Source: Hydractinia symbiolongicarpus (lineage: Eukaryota; Cnidaria; Hydrozoa; Anthoathecata; Hydractiniidae). Taken from it: 64,000 bases of DNA. The DNA is taken from the NCBI RefSeq assembly GCF_029227915.1, contig NC_079880.1, forward strand, positions 3,288,001-3,352,000, read 5' to 3'. Both the position numbers and the translations under genes were made by a program. Under the pieces are notes generated by a model. It saw nothing but the letters and a program-made list of their open reading frames with translations, was not told the DNA's origin and ran no database searches. Shown here piece after piece: positions 14,530-28,363 of the stretch (position 1 is its first letter; each line of letters opens with the position of its first letter).

Positions 14530-17500
14530 CACCACTAAAACGTATGAGACTTGTAGTTTTCAGAAATGTTTTCATTTTTGATAAGACGCTTAATAAAAGT
14601 GGTTTAATCGCCGGCAAACGAAAACCCGCGATTTCCCGAAAATCCGGGGCTTGGCCCGTATAGTCGAATGTATACAAAGAAAGTACCCTGTGAGTAAACT
14701 CATTTCCAAAACAATTTTTTAAATTATCTTTTCACCACTAAAACGCTTGAGACTTGTAGTTTTCAAAAATGTTTTCATTTTTGATGAGACGCTGAATAAA
14801 AGAAGTTTAATCGCCGGCAAACGAAAACCCGCCATTTCCCGCAAAGCCCGGACTCTGCCCGCATAGTCAAAAGTATACAAAGAATGTACCCAGGGAGTAA
14901 ACTCATTTCCCGAACGATTTTTTAAATTATTTTTTCACCACTAAAACGCATGAGACTTGTAGTTTTCAAAAATGTTTTCATTTTTGATGAGACGCTGAAT
15001 AAAAGAAGTTTAATCGCCGGCAAACGAAAACCTGCGATTTCCCGTAAATCCCGGACTCGGCCCGTATAGTCAAAAGTATACAAAGAAAGTACCCAGGGTG
15101 TAAACTCAATTCCCGAACGATTTTTTAAATTATTATTTCACCATTAAAGCCCATGAGACTTGTAGTATTTAAAAATATTTTCATTTTTGATGAGACGCTG
15201 AATAAAAGAGGTTTAATCGCCGGCAAACGAAAACCTGCGATTTCCCGTAAATCCCGGACTCGGCCCGTATAGTCAAAAGTATACAAAGAAAGTACCCAGG
15301 GTGTAAACTCTTTTCCCGAACGATTTTTTAAATTATTATTTCACCTCTAAAGCCCATGAGACTTGTAGTATTTAAAAATATTTTCATTTTTGATGAGACG
15401 CTGAATAAAAGAAGTTTAATCGCCGGCAAACGAAAACCCGCGACTTCCCGTAAATCCCGGACTCGGCCCGTATAGTCAAAAGTATACAAAGAAAGTACCC
15501 AGGGAGTAAACTCATTTCCCGAACGATTTTTTAAATTATTTTTTCACCACTAAAACGCATGAGACTTGTAGTTTTCAAAAATGTTTTCATTTTTGATGAG
15601 ACGCTGAATAAAAGAAGTTTAATCGCCGGCAAACGAAAACCTGCGATTTCCCGTAAATCCCGGACTCGGCCCGTATAGTCAAAAGTATACAAAGAAAGTA
15701 CCCAGGGTGTAAACTCATTTCCCGAACGATTTTTTAAATTATTATTTCACCATTAAAGCCCATGAGACTTGTAGTATTTAAAAATATTTTCATTTTTGAT
15801 GAGACGCTGAATAAAAGAGGTTTAATCGCCGGCAAACGAAAACCTGCGATTTCCCGTAAATCCCGGACTCGGCCCGTATAGTCAAAAGTATACAAAGAAA
15901 GTACCCAGGGTGTAAACTCATTTCCCGAACGATTTTTTAAATTATTATTTCACCACTAAAGCCCATGAGACTTGTAGTATTTAAAAATATTTTCATTTTT
16001 GATGAGACGCTGAATAAAAGAAGTTTAATCGCCGGCAAACGAAAACCCGCGACTTCCCGTAAATCCCGGACTCGGCCCGTATAGTCAAAAGTATACAAAG
16101 AAAGTACCCAGGGAGTAAACTCATTTCCCGAACGATTTTTTAAATTATTTTTTCACCACTAAAACGCATGAGACTTGTAGTTTTCAGAAATGTTTTCATT
16201 TTTGATAAGACGCTTAATAAAAGTGGTTTAATCGCCGGCAAACGAAAACCCGCGATTTCCCGAAAATCCGGGGCTTGGCCCGTATAGTCGAATGTATACA
16301 AAGAAAGTACCCTGTGAGTAAACTCATTTCCAAAACAATTTTTTAAATTATCTTTTCACCACTAAAACGCTTGAGACTTGTAGTTTTCAGAAATGTTTTC
16401 ATTTTTGATAAGACGCTTAATAAAAGTGGTTTAATCGCCGGCAAACGAAAACCCGCGATTTCCCGAAAATCCGGGGCTTGGCCCGTATAGTCGAATGTAT
16501 ACAAAGAAAGTACCCTGTGAGTAAACTCATTTCCAAAACAATTTTTTAAATTATCTTTTCACCACTAAAACGCTTGAGACTTGTAGTTTTCAAAAATGTT
16601 TTCATTTTTGATGAGACGCTGAATAAAAGAAGTTTAATCGCCGGCAAACGAAAACCCGCCATTTCCCGCAAAGCCCGGACTCTGCCCGCATAGTCAAAAG
16701 TATACAAAGAATGTACCCAGGGAGTAAACTCATTTCCCGAACGATTTTTTAAATTATTTTTTCACCACTAAAACGCATGAGACTTGTAGTTTTCAAAAAT
16801 GTTTTCATTTTTGATGAGACGCTGAATAAAAGAAGTTTAATCGCCGGCAAACGAAAACCTGCGATTTCCCGTAAATCCCGGACACGGCCCGTATAGTCAA
16901 AAGTATACAAAGAAAGTACCCAGGGTGTAAACTCAATTCCCGAACGATTTTTTAAATTATTATTTCACCATTAAAGCCCATGAGACTTGTAGTATTTAAA
17001 AATATTTTCATTTTTGATGAGACGCTGAATAAAAGAGGTTTAATCGCCGGCAAACGAAAACCTGCGATTTCCCGTAAATCCCGGACTCGGCCCGTATAGT
17101 CAAAAGTATACAAAGAAAGTACCCAGGGTGTAAACTCTTTTCCCGAACGATTTTTTAAATTATTATTTCACCACTAAAGCCCATGAGACTTGTAGTATTT
17201 AAAAATATTTTCATTTTTGATGAGACGCTGAATAAAAGAAGTTTAATCGCCGGCAAACGAAAACCCGCGACTTCCCGTAAATCCCGGACTCGGCCCGTAT
17301 AGTCAAAAGTATACAAAGAAAGTACCCAGGGAGTAAACTCATTTCCCGAACGATTTTTTAAATTATTTTTTCACCACTAAAACGCATGAGACTTGTAGTT
17401 TTCAAAAATGTTTTCATTTTTGATGAGACGCTGAATAAAAGAAGTTTAATCGCCGGCAAACGAAAACCTGCGATTTCCCGTAAATCCCGGACTCGGCCCG

Positions 17501-18190
17501 TATAGTCAAAAGTATACAAAGAAAGTACCCAGGGTGTAAACTCATTTCCCGAACGATTTTTTAAATTATTATTTCACCATTAAAGCCCATGAGACTTGTA
17601 GTATTTAAAAATATTTTCATTTTTGATGAGACGCTGAATAAAAGAGGTTTAATCGCCGGCAAACGAAAACCTGCGATTTCCCGTAAATCCCGGACTCGGC
17701 CCGTATAGTCAAAAGTATACAAAGAAAGTACCCAGGGTGTAAACTCATTTCCCGAACGATTTTTTAAATTATTATTTCACCACTAAAGCCCATGAGACTT
17801 GTAGTATTTAAAAATATTTTCATTTTTGATGAGACGCTGAATAAAAGAAGTTTAATCGCCGGCAAACGAAAACCCGCGACTTCCCGTAAATCCCGGACTC
17901 GGCCCGTATAGTCAAAAGTATACAAAGAAAGTACCCAGGGAGTAAACTCATTTCCCGAACGATTTTTTAAATTATTTTTTCACCACTAAAACGCATGAGA
18001 CTTGTAGTTTTTAAAAATGTTTTCATTTTTGATGAGACGCTGAATAAAAGAAGTTTAATTGCCGGCAAACGAAAACCCGCGTCTGCCCGTAAATCCCGGA
18101 CTCGGCCCGTATAGTCAAAAGTATACAAAGAAAGTACCCAGGGAGTAAACTCATTTCCCAAACGATATTTTAAATTAATTTTCACCACTA
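14530..18190. repeat. 1,827 bp (9-monomer) tandem duplication
   Basis: The rare variants CTCTGCCCGCATAG (14853 and 16680), AAGAATGTACCC (14880 and 16707) and AACTCTTTTCCCG (about 15306 and 17133) are all repeated at an offset of 1,827 bp, which is exactly nine 203 bp monomers. A related older copy of the first landmark lies 3,044 bp upstream at 11809, so the same segment has been amplified more than once. Confidence 0.82.
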
Positions 18191-20219
18191 AAACGCATGA
18201 GACTTGTAGTTTTCAAAAATGTTTTCATTTTTGATGAGACGCTGAATAAAAGAAGTTTAATCCCCGGCAAACGAAAACCTGCGATTTCCCGTAAATCCCG
18301 GACTCGGCCCGTATAGTCAATAGTATACAAAGAAAGTACCCAGGGTGTAAACTCATTTCCCGAACGTTTTTTTTAAATTATTTTTTCACCACTAAAACGC
18401 ATGAGACTTGTAGTTTTCAAAAATGTTTTCATTTTTGATGAGACGCTGATTAAAAGAAGTTTAATCGCCGGCAAACGAAAACCTGCGATTTCCCGTAAAT
18501 CCCGGACTCGGCCCGTATAGTCAATAGTATACAAAGAAAGTACCCAGGGTGTAAACTCATTTCCCGAACGATTTTTTTAAATTATTTTTTCACCACTAAA
18601 ACGCATGAGACTTGTAGTTTTCAAAAATGTTTTCATTTTTGATGAGACGCTGATTAAAAGAAGTTTAATCGCCGGCAAACGAAAACCTGCGATTTCCCGT
18701 AAATCCCGGACTCGGCCCGTATAGTCAATAGTATACAAAGAAAGTACCCAGGGTGTAAACTCATTTCCCGAACGTTTTTTTTAAATTATTTTTTCACCAC
18801 TAAAACGCATGAGACTTGTAGTTTTCAAAAATGTTTTCATTTTTGATGAGACGCTGAATAAAAGAAGTTTAATCGCCGGCAAACGAAAACCTGCGATTTC
18901 CCGTAAATCCCGGACTCGGCCCGTATAGTCAATAGTATACAAAGAAAGTACCCAGGGTGTAAACTCATTTCCCGAACGATTTTTTAAATTATTTTTTCAC
19001 CACTAACACGCATGAGACTTGTAGTTTTCAAAAATGTTTTCATTTTTGATGAGACGCTGAATAAAAGAAGTTTAATCGCCGGCAAACGAAAACCCGCGAT
19101 TTCCCGTAAATCCCGGACTCGGCCCGTATAGTCAAAAGTATACAAAGAAAGTACCCAGGGTGTAAACTCATTTCCCGAACGATTTTTTAAATTTATATTT
19201 TACCACTAAAGCCCATGAGACTTGTAGTTTTTAAAAATGTTTTCATTTTTGATGAGACGCTGAATAAAAGAAGTTTAATCGCCGGCAAACGAAAACCCGC
19301 GATTTCCCGTAAATCCCGGTCTCGGCCCGTATAGTCATAAGTGTACAAGGAAAGTACCCAGTGAGTAAACTCATTTCCCTAACGAATTTTTAAATTATTT
19401 TTTCACCACTAAAACGCATGAGACTTGTAGTTTTCAAAAATGTTTTCAATTTTGATGAGACGCTGAATAAAAGAAGTTTAAACGCCGGCAAACGAAAACC
19501 TGCGATTTCCCGTAAATCCCGGACTCGGCCCGTATAGTCAATAGTATACAAAGAAAGTACCCAGGGTGTAAACTCATTTCCCGAACGTTTTTTTTAAATT
19601 ATTTTTTCACCACTAAAACGCATGAGACTTGTAGTTTTCAAAAATGTTTTCATTTTTGATGAGACGCTGAATAAAAGAAGTTTAATCCCCGGCAAACGAA
19701 AACCTGCGATTTCCCGTAAATCCCGGACTCGGCCCGTATAGTCAAAAGTATACAAAGAAAGTACCCAGGGTGTAAACTCATTTCCCGAACGATTTTTTAA
19801 ATTATTATTTCACCACTAAAGCCCATGAGACTTGTAGTATTTAAAAATATTTTCATTTTTGATGAGACGCTGAATAAAAGAAGTTTAATCGCCGGCAAAC
19901 GAAAACCCGCGACTTCCCGTAAATCCCGGACTCGGCCCGTATAGTCAAAAGTATACAAAGAAAGTACCCAGGGAGTAAACTCATTTCCCGAACGATTTTT
20001 TAAATTATTTTTTCACCACTAAAACGCATGAGACTTGTAGTTTTTAAAAATGTTTTCATTTTTGATGAGACGCTGAATAAAAGAAGTTTAATTGCCGGCA
20101 AACGAAAACCGCGTCTGCCCGTAAATCCCGGACTCGGCCCGTATAGTCAAAAGTATACAAAGAAAGTACCCAGGGAGTAAACTAATTTCCCAAACGATAT
20201 TTTAAATTAATTTTCACCA

Positions 20220-22280
20220 CTAAAACGCATGAGACTTGTAGTTTTCAGAAATCTTTTCATTTTTGATGAGACGCTTTATGAAAGTGGTTTAATCGCCGGC
20301 AAACGAAAACCTGCGATTTCCCGTAAATCCCGGACTCGGCCCGTATAGTCAAAAGTATACAAAGAAAGTACCCAGGGTGTAAACTCATTTCTCGAACGAT
20401 TATTTAAATTATCATTTCACCACTAAAGCCCATGAGACTTGTAGTTTTTAAAAATGTTTTCATTTTTGATGAGACGCTGAATAAAAGAAGTTTAATCGCC
20501 GGCACACGAAAACCCGCGATTTCCCGTAAATCCCGGTCTCGGCCCGTATATTCATAAGTATACAAAGAAAGTACCCAGGGAGTAAACTCATTTCCCAAAC
20601 GATATTTTAAATTAATTTTCACCACTAAAACGCATGAGACTTGTAGTTTTCAGAAATCTTTTCATTTTTGATGAGACGCTTTATGAAAGTGGTTTAATCG
20701 CCGGCAAACGAAAACCTGCGATTTCCCGTAAATCCCGGACTCGGCCCGTATAGTCAAAAGTATACAAAGAAAGTACCCAGGGAGTAAACTCATTTCCCGA
20801 ACGATTTTTTAAATTATTTTTTCACCACTAAAACGCATGAGACTTGTAGTTTTTAAAAATGTTTTCATTTTTGATGAGACGCTGAATAAAAGAAGTTTAA
20901 TTGCCGGCAAACGAAAACCCGCGTCTGCCCGTAAATCCCGGACTCGGCCCGTATAGTCAAAAGTATACAAAGAAAGTACCCAGGGAGTAAACTCATTTCC
21001 CAAACGATATTTTAAATTAATTTTCACCACTAAAACGCATGAGACTTGTAGTTTTCAGAAATCTTTTCATTTTTGATGAGACGCTTTATGAAATTGGTTT
21101 AATCGCCGGCAAACGAAAACCTGCGATTTCCCGAAAATCCCGGACTCGGCCCGTATAGTCAAAAGTATACAAAGAAAGTACCCAGGGAGTAAACTCATTT
21201 CCCGAACGATTTTTTAAATTATTTTTTCACCACTAAAACGCATGAGACTTGTAGTTTTTAAAAATGTTTTCATTTTTGATGAGACGCTGATTAAAAGAAG
21301 TTTAATCGCCGGCAAACGAAAACCTGCGATTTCCCGTAAATCCCGGACTCGGCCCGTATAGTCAAAAGTATACAAAGAAAGTACCCAGGGAGTAAACTCA
21401 TTTCCCAAACGATATTTTAAATTAATTTTCACCACTAAAACGCATGAGACTTGTAGTTTTCAGAAATCTTTTCATTTTTGATGAGACGCTTTATGAAAGT
21501 GGTTTAATCGCCGGCAAACGAAAACCTGCGATTTCCCGTAAATCCCGGACTCGGCCCGTATAGTCAAAAGTATACAAAGAAAGTACCCAGGGAGTAAACC
21601 CATTTCCCGAACGATTTTTTAAATTATTTTTTCACCACTAAAACGCATGAGACTTGTAGTTTTTAAAAATGTTTTCATTTTTGATGAGACGCTGAATAAA
21701 AGAAGTTTAATTGCCGGCAAACGAAAACCCGCGTCTGCCCGTAAATCCCGGACTCGGCCCGTATAGTCAAAAGTATACAAAGAAAGTACCCAGGGAGTAA
21801 ACTCATTTCCCAAACGATATTTTAAATTAATTTTCACCACTAAAACGCATGAGACTTGTAGTTTTCAGAAATCTTTTCATTTTTGATGAGACGCTTTATG
21901 AAAGTGGTTTAATCGCCGGCAAACGAAAACCTGCGATTTCCCGTAAATCCCGGACTCGGCCCGTATAGTCAAAAGTATACAAAGAAAGTACCCAGGGTGT
22001 AAACTCATTTCTCGAACGATTATTTAAATTATCATTTCACCACTAAAGCCCATGAGACTTGTAGTTTTTAAAAATGTTTTCATTTTTGATGAGACGCTGA
22101 ATAAAAGAAGTTTAATCGCCGGCAAACGAAAACCCGCGATTTCCCGTAAATCCCGGTCTCGGCCCGTATAGTCATAAGTATACAAAGAAAGTACCCAGGG
22201 AGTAAACTCATTTCCCAAACGATATTTTAAATTAATTTTCACCACTAAAACGCATGAGACTTGTAGTTTTCAGAAATCTT
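20220..22280. repeat. 405 bp dimeric higher-order repeat, left block
   Basis: Two monomer types alternate. One carries CAGAAATCTTTTC and TTTATGAAAGTGG. The other carries TTTTTAAAAATGTTTTC and GCTGAATAAAAG. The repeat period is 405 bp, seen at 20404, 20809, 21214, 21619 and 22024. Pieces of the same dimer recur at 23.4-24.1 and 25.1-26.2 kb. Confidence 0.85.
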
Positions 22281-22899
22281 TTCATTTTTGATGAGACGCT
22301 TTATGAAAGTGGTTTAATCGCCGGCAAACGAAAACCTGCGATTTCCCGTAAATCCCGGACTCGGCCCGTATAGTCGATAGTATACAAAGAAAGTACCCAG
22401 GGTGTAAACTCATTTCCCGAACGATTTTTTGAATTATTTTTTCACCACTAAAACGCATGAGACTTGTAGTATTTAAAAATATTCTCATTTTTGATGAGAC
22501 GCTGGATAAAAGAAGTTTAATCGCCGGCAAACGAAAACCTGCGATTTTCCGTAAATCCCGGACTCGGCCCGTATAGTCAAAAGTATACAAAAAAAGTACC
22601 CAGGGTGTAAACTCATTTCCCGAACGATTTTTTAAATTATTATTTCACCACTAAAGCCCATGAGACTTGTAGTATTTAAAAATATTTTCCTTTTTGATGA
22701 GACGCTGAATAAAAGAAGTTTAATCGCCGGCAAACGAAAACCCGCGACTTCCCGTAAATCCTGGACTCGGCCCGTATAGTCAAAAGTATACAAAGAAAGT
22801 ACCCAGGGAGTAAACTCATTTCCCGAACGATTTTTTAAATTATTTTTTCACCACTAAATCGCATGAGACTTGTAGTTTTCAAAAATGTTTTCATTTTTG

Positions 22900-24900
22900 A
22901 TGAGACGCTTAATGAAAGGGGTGTAATCGCCGGCAAACGAAAACCTGCGATTTCCCGTAAATCCCGGGCTTGGCCCGTATAGTCGAATGTATACAAAGAA
23001 AGTACCCTGTGAGTAAACTCATTTCCGAAACGATTTTTTCAGTTATCTTCTCACCACTAAAATGCTTGAGGTTTGCAGTTTTCAAAAATGTTTTCATTTT
23101 TGATGAGACGCTTAATAAAAGAGGTTTAATAGCCGGCAAACGAAATCCCGCGATTTCCCGTAAATCCCGGGCTTGGCCCGTATAGTCGAATGTATACAAA
23201 GAAAGTACCCAGGGAGTAAACTCATTCCCGAACGATTTATTAAATTTTTTTTTCACCACTAAAACGCATGAGACTTGTAGTTTTCATCAAAAATGTTTTC
23301 ATTTTTGATGAGACGCAGAATAAAAGAAGTTTAATCGCCGGCAAACGAAAACCCGCGATTTCCCGTAAATCCCGGACTCGGCCCGTATAATCAAAAGTAT
23401 ACAAGGAAAGTACCCAGTGAGTAAACTCATTTCCAAAACGATTTTTTAAATTATTTTTTCACCACTAAAACGCATGAGACTTGTAGTTTTTAAAAATGTT
23501 TTCATTTTTGATGAGACGCTGATTAAAAGAAGTTTAATCGCCGGCAAACGAAAACCTGCGATTTCCCGTAAATCCCGGACTCGGCCCGTATAGTCAAAAG
23601 TATACAAAGAAAGTACCCAGGGAGTAAACTCATTTCCCAAACGATATTTTAAATTAATTTTCACCACTAAAACGCATGAGACTTGTAGTTTTCAGAAATC
23701 TTTTCATTTTTGATGAGACGCTTTATGAAAGTGGTTTAATCGCCGGCAAACGAAAACCTGCGATTTCCCGTAAATCCCGGACTCGGCCCGTATAGTCAAA
23801 AGTATACAAAGAAAGTACCCAGGGAGTAAACCCATTTCCCGAACGATTTTTTAAATTATTTTTTCACCACTAAAACGCATGAGACTTGTAGTTTTTAAAA
23901 ATGTTTTCATTTTTGATGAGACGCTGAATAAAAGAAGTTTAATTGCCGGCAAACGAAAACCCGCGTCTGCCCGTAAATCCCGGACTCGGCCCGTATAGTC
24001 AAAAGTATACAAAGAAAGTACCCAGGGAGTAAACTCATTTCCCAAACGATATTTTAAATTAATTTTCACCACTAAAACGCATGAGACTTGTAGTTTTCAG
24101 AAATCTTTTCATTTTTGATGAGACGCTTTATGAAAGTGGTTTAATCGCCGGCAAACGAAAACCTGCGATTTTCCGTAAATCCCGGACTCGGCCCGTATAG
24201 TCAAAAGTATACAAAAAAAGTACCCAGGGTGTAAACTCATTTCCCGAACGATTTTTTAAATTATTATTTCACCACTAAAGCCCATGAGACTTGTAGTATT
24301 TAAAAATATTTTCCTTTTTGATGAGACGCTGAATAAAAGAAGTTTAATCGCCGGCAAACGAAAACCCGCGACTTCCCGTATATCCTGGACTCGGCCCGTA
24401 TAGTCAAAAGTATACAAAGAAAGTACTCAGGGAGTAAACTCATTTCCCGAACGATTTTTTAAATTATTTTTTCACCACTAAAACGCATGAGACTTGTAGT
24501 TTTCAAAAATGTTTTCATTTTTGATGAGACGCTTAATGAAAGGGGTGTAATCGCCGGCAAACGAAAACCTGCGATTTCCCGTAAATCCCGGGCTTGGCCC
24601 GTATAGTCGAATGTATACAAAGAAAGTACCCTGTGAGTAAACTCATTTCCGAAACGATTTTTTCAGTTATCTTCTCACCACTAAAATGCTTGAGGTTTGC
24701 AGTTTTCAAAAATGTTTTCATTTTTGATGAGACGCTTAATAAAAGAGGTTTAATAGCCGGCAAACGAAATCCCGCGATTTCCCGTAAATCCCGGGCTTGG
24801 CCCGTATAGTCGAATGTATACAAAGAAAGTACCCAGGGAGTAAACTCATTCCCGAACGATTTATTAAATTTTTTTTTCACCACTAAAACGCATGAGACTT
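22900..24900. repeat. 1,624 bp (8-monomer) tandem duplication
   Basis: The monomer pair with GGGGTGTAATCGCC, CTTGAGGTTTGCAG and the extended palindrome is found at 22909-23311 and again at 24533-24935, offset 1,624 bp. A third copy is at 26765, a further 2,232 bp (11 monomers) along. The copies are almost identical. Confidence 0.85.
23284..23311. repeat. Extended 12 bp palindrome in a satellite subtype
   Basis: Three extra bases lengthen the usual CAAAAATG stem to TCATCAAAAATG, which pairs perfectly with CATTTTTGATGA around a TTTT loop. Further copies start at 24908, 27140, 48391, 49611, 53341, 55573 and 56589. All follow the upstream variant GATTTATTAAATTTTT, so they descend from one monomer. 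Confidence 0.85.
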
Positions 24901-27900
24901 GTAGTTTTCATCAAAAATGTTTTCATTTTTGATGAGACGCAGAATAAAAGAAGTTTATTCGCCGGCAAACGAAAACCCGCGATTTCCCGTAAATCCCGGA
25001 CTCGGCCCGTATAATCAAAAGTATACAAGGAAAGTACCCAGTGAGTAAACTCATTTCCAAAACGATTTTTTAAATTATTTTTTCACCACTAAAACGCATG
25101 AGACTTGTAGTTTTTAAAAATGTTTTCATTTTTGATGAGACGCTGATTAAAAGAAGTTTAATCGCCGGCAAACGAAAACCTGCGATTTCCCGTAAATCCC
25201 GGACTCGGCCCGTATAGTCAAAAGTATACAAAGAAAGTACCCAGGGAGTAAACTCATTTCCCAAACGATATTTTAAATTAATTTTCACCACTAAAACGCA
25301 TGAGACTTGTAGTTTTCAGAAATCTTTTCATTTTTGATGAGACGCTTTATGAAAGTGGTTTAATCGCCGGCAAACGAAAACCTGCGATTTCCCGTAAATC
25401 CCGGACTCGGCCCGTATAGTCAAAAGTATACAAAGAAAGTACCCAGGGAGTAAACCCATTTCCCGAACGATTTTTTAAATTATTTTTTCACCACTAAAAC
25501 GCATGAGACTTGTAGTTTTTAAAAATGTTTTCATTTTTGATGAGACGCTGAATAAAAGAAGTTTAATTGCCGGCAAACGAAAACCTGCGTCTGCCCGTAA
25601 ATCCCGGACTCGGCCCGTATAGTCAAAAGTATACAAAGAAAGTACCCAGGGAGTAAACTCATTTCCCAAACGATATTTTAAATTAATTTTCACCACTAAA
25701 ACGCATGAGACTTGTAGTTTTCAGAAATCTTTTCATTTTTGATGAGACGCTTTATGAAAGTGGTTTAATCGCCGGCAAACGAAAACCTGCGATTTCCCGT
25801 AAATCCCGGACTCGGCCCGTATAGTCAAAAGTATACAAAGAAAGTACCCAGGGTGTAAACTCATTTCTCGAACGATTATTTAAATTATCATTTCACCACT
25901 AAAGCCCATGAGACTTGTAGTTTTTAAAAATGTTTTCATTTTTGATGAGACGCTGAATAAAAGAAGTTTAATCGCCGGCAAACGAAAACCCGCGATTTCC
26001 CGTAAATCCCGGTCTCGGCCCGTATAGTCATAAGTATACAAAGAAAGTACCCAGGGAGTAAACTCATTTCCCAAACGATATTTTAAATTAATTTTCACCA
26101 CTAAAACGCATGAGACTTGTAGTTTTCAGAAATCTTTTCATTTTTGATGAGACGCTTTATGAAAGTGGTTTAATCGCCGGCAAACGAAAACCTGCGATTT
26201 CCCGTAAATCCCGGTCTCGGCCCGTATAGTCGATAGTATACAAAGAAAGTACCCAGGGTGTAAAGTCATTTCCCGAACGATTTTTTGAATTATTTTTTCA
26301 CCACTAAAACGCATGAGACTTGTAGTATTTAAAAATATTCTCATTTTTGATGAGACGCTGGATAAAAGAAGTTTAATCGCCGGCAAACGAAAACCTGCGA
26401 TTTTCCGTAAATCCCGGACTCGGCCCGTATAGTCAAAAGTATACAAAAAAAGTACCCAGGGTGTAAACTCATTTCCCGAACGATTTTTTAAATTATTATT
26501 TCACCACTAAAGCCCATGAGACTTGTAGTATTTAAAAATATTTTCCTTTTTGATGAGACGCTGAATAAAAGAAGTTTAATCGCCGGCAAACGAAAACCCG
26601 CGACTTCCCGTAAATCCTGGACTCGGCCCGTATAGTCAAAAGTATACAAAGAAAGTACCCAGGGAGTAAACTCATTTCCCGAACGATTTTTTAAATTATT
26701 TTTTCACCACTAAAACGCATGAGACTTGTAGTTTTCAAAAATGTTTTCATTTTTGATGAGACGCTTAATGAAAGGGGTGTAATCGCCGGCAAACGAAAAC
26801 CTGCGATTTCCCGTAAATCCCGGGCTTGGCCCGTATAGTCGAATGTATACAAAGAAAGTACCCTGTGAGTAAACTCATTTCCGAAACGATTTTTTCAGTT
26901 ATCTTCTCACCACTAAAATGCTTGAGGTTTGCAGTTTTCAAAAATGTTTTCATTTTTGATGAGACGCTTAATAAAAGAGGTTTAATAGCCGGCAAACGAA
27001 ATCCCGTGATTTCCCGTAAATCCCGGGCTTGGCCCGTATAGTCGAATGTATACAAAGAAAGTACCCAGGGAGTAAACTCATTCCCGAACGATTTATTAAA
27101 TTTTTTTTTCACCACTAAAACGCATGAGACTTGTAGTTTTCATCAAAAATGTTTTCATTTTTGATGAGACGCAGAATAAAAGAAGTTTAATCGCCGGCAA
27201 ACGAAAACCCGCGATTTCCCGTAAATCCCGGACTCGGCCCGTATAATCAAAAGTATACAAGGAAAGTACCCAGTGAGTAAACTCATTTCCAAAACGATTT
27301 TTTAAATTATCTTTTCACCACTAAAACGCTTGAGACTTGTAGTTTTCAAAAATGTTTTCATTTTTGATGAGACGCTGAATAAAAGAAGTTTAATCGCCGG
27401 CAAACGAAAACCCGCGATTTCCCGTAAATCCCGGTCTCGGCCCGTATAGTCATAAGTGTACAAGGAAAGTACCCAGTGAGTAAACTCATTTCCCTAACGA
27501 ATTTTTAAATTATTTTTTCACCACTAAAACGCATGAGACTTGTAGTTTTCAAAAATGTTTTCAATTTTGATGAGACGCTGAATAAAAAAAGTTTAATCGC
27601 CGGCAAACGAAAACCTGCGATTTCCCGTAAATCCCGGACTCGGCCCGTATAGTCAATAGTATACAAAGAAAGTACCCAGGGTGTAAACTCATTTCCCGAA
27701 CGTTTTTTTTAAATTATTTTTTCACCACTAAAACGAATGAGACTTGTAGTTTTCAAAAATGTTTTCATTTTTGATGAGACGCTGAATAAAAGAAGTTTAA
27801 TCGCCGGCAAACGAAAACCTGCGATTTCCCGTAAATCCCGGACTCGGCCCGTATAGTCAATAGTATACAAAGAAAGTACCCAGGGTGTAAACTCATTTCC

Positions 27901-28361
27901 CGAACGATTTTTTAAATTATTTTTTCACCACTAAAACGCATGAGACTTGTAGTTTTCAAAAATGTTTTCATTTTTGATGAGACGGTGAATAAAAGAAGTT
28001 TAATCGCCGGCAAACGAAAACCTGCGATTTCCCGTAAATCCCGGACTCGGCCCGTATAGTCAATAGTATACAAAGAAAGTACCCAGGGTGTAAACTCATT
28101 TCCCGAACGTTTTTTTTAAATTATTTTTTCACCACTAAAACGCATGAGACTTGTAGTTTTCAAAAATGTTTTCATTTTTGATGAGACGCTGATTAAAAGA
28201 AGTTTAATCGCCGGCAAACGAAAACCTGCGATTTCCCGTAAATCCCGGACTCGGCCCGTATAGTCAATAGTATACAAAGAAAATACCCAGGGTGTAAACT
28301 CATTTCCCGAACGATTTTTTAAATTATTTTTTCAACACTAAAACGCATGAGACTTGTAGTT

Positions 28362-28363
28362 TT
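28362..28363. other. Target-site duplication TT, left copy
   Basis: The left arm of the array ends ...GTAGTTTT at 28363. The right arm resumes TTCAAAAATG at 39067. The uninterrupted monomer reads GTAGTTTTCAAAAATG, so two T residues are duplicated. Because the target is a run of T, a 2 bp duplication is the value that fits the preserved empty site at 40691-40692. Confidence 0.8.

Larger units (their letters stand above)
1..28363. repeat. Satellite array, left arm (~203 bp monomer)
   Basis: About 140 head-to-tail monomers of roughly 203 bp run without interruption from the window edge to the inserted element. Every monomer has the same order of landmarks: CACCACTAAAACGCATGAGAC, written here as CACCACTAAAACGC then ATGAGACTTGTAG; a short palindrome CAAAAATG-TTTT-CATTTTTG; GATGAGACGCTGAATAAAAG; a CpG-rich stretch around ATCGCCGGCAAACGAAAAC and GCGATTTCCCGTAAATCCC; GGCCCGTATAGTC; GTATACAAAGAAAGTACCC; and a poly-T run after CGAACGA. 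Neighbouring copies differ by a few substitutions, while copies several monomers apart are often nearly identical, which indicates higher-order repeats. There are no spacers and no change of orientation. Open frames of 60-116 codons recur on both strands only because the monomers recur. The array could be centromeric, subtelomeric or interstitial; the sequence alone does not decide this. Confidence 0.97.

Noticed and set aside
124-28363. Dozens of 60-116-codon open frames on both strands in the left array (and likewise at 41661-63052).
   Set aside because: They are the same frame recurring in each satellite monomer. The monomer length (203) is not a multiple of three, frames end within the next copy, and both strands are open over the same bases. 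No start context, domain or splice evidence supports translation.
1-28363. Resemblance to a CRISPR array (regular direct repeats).
   Set aside because: Repeats are ~203 bp, contiguous and without unique spacers. The genome is eukaryotic, so this is a satellite.
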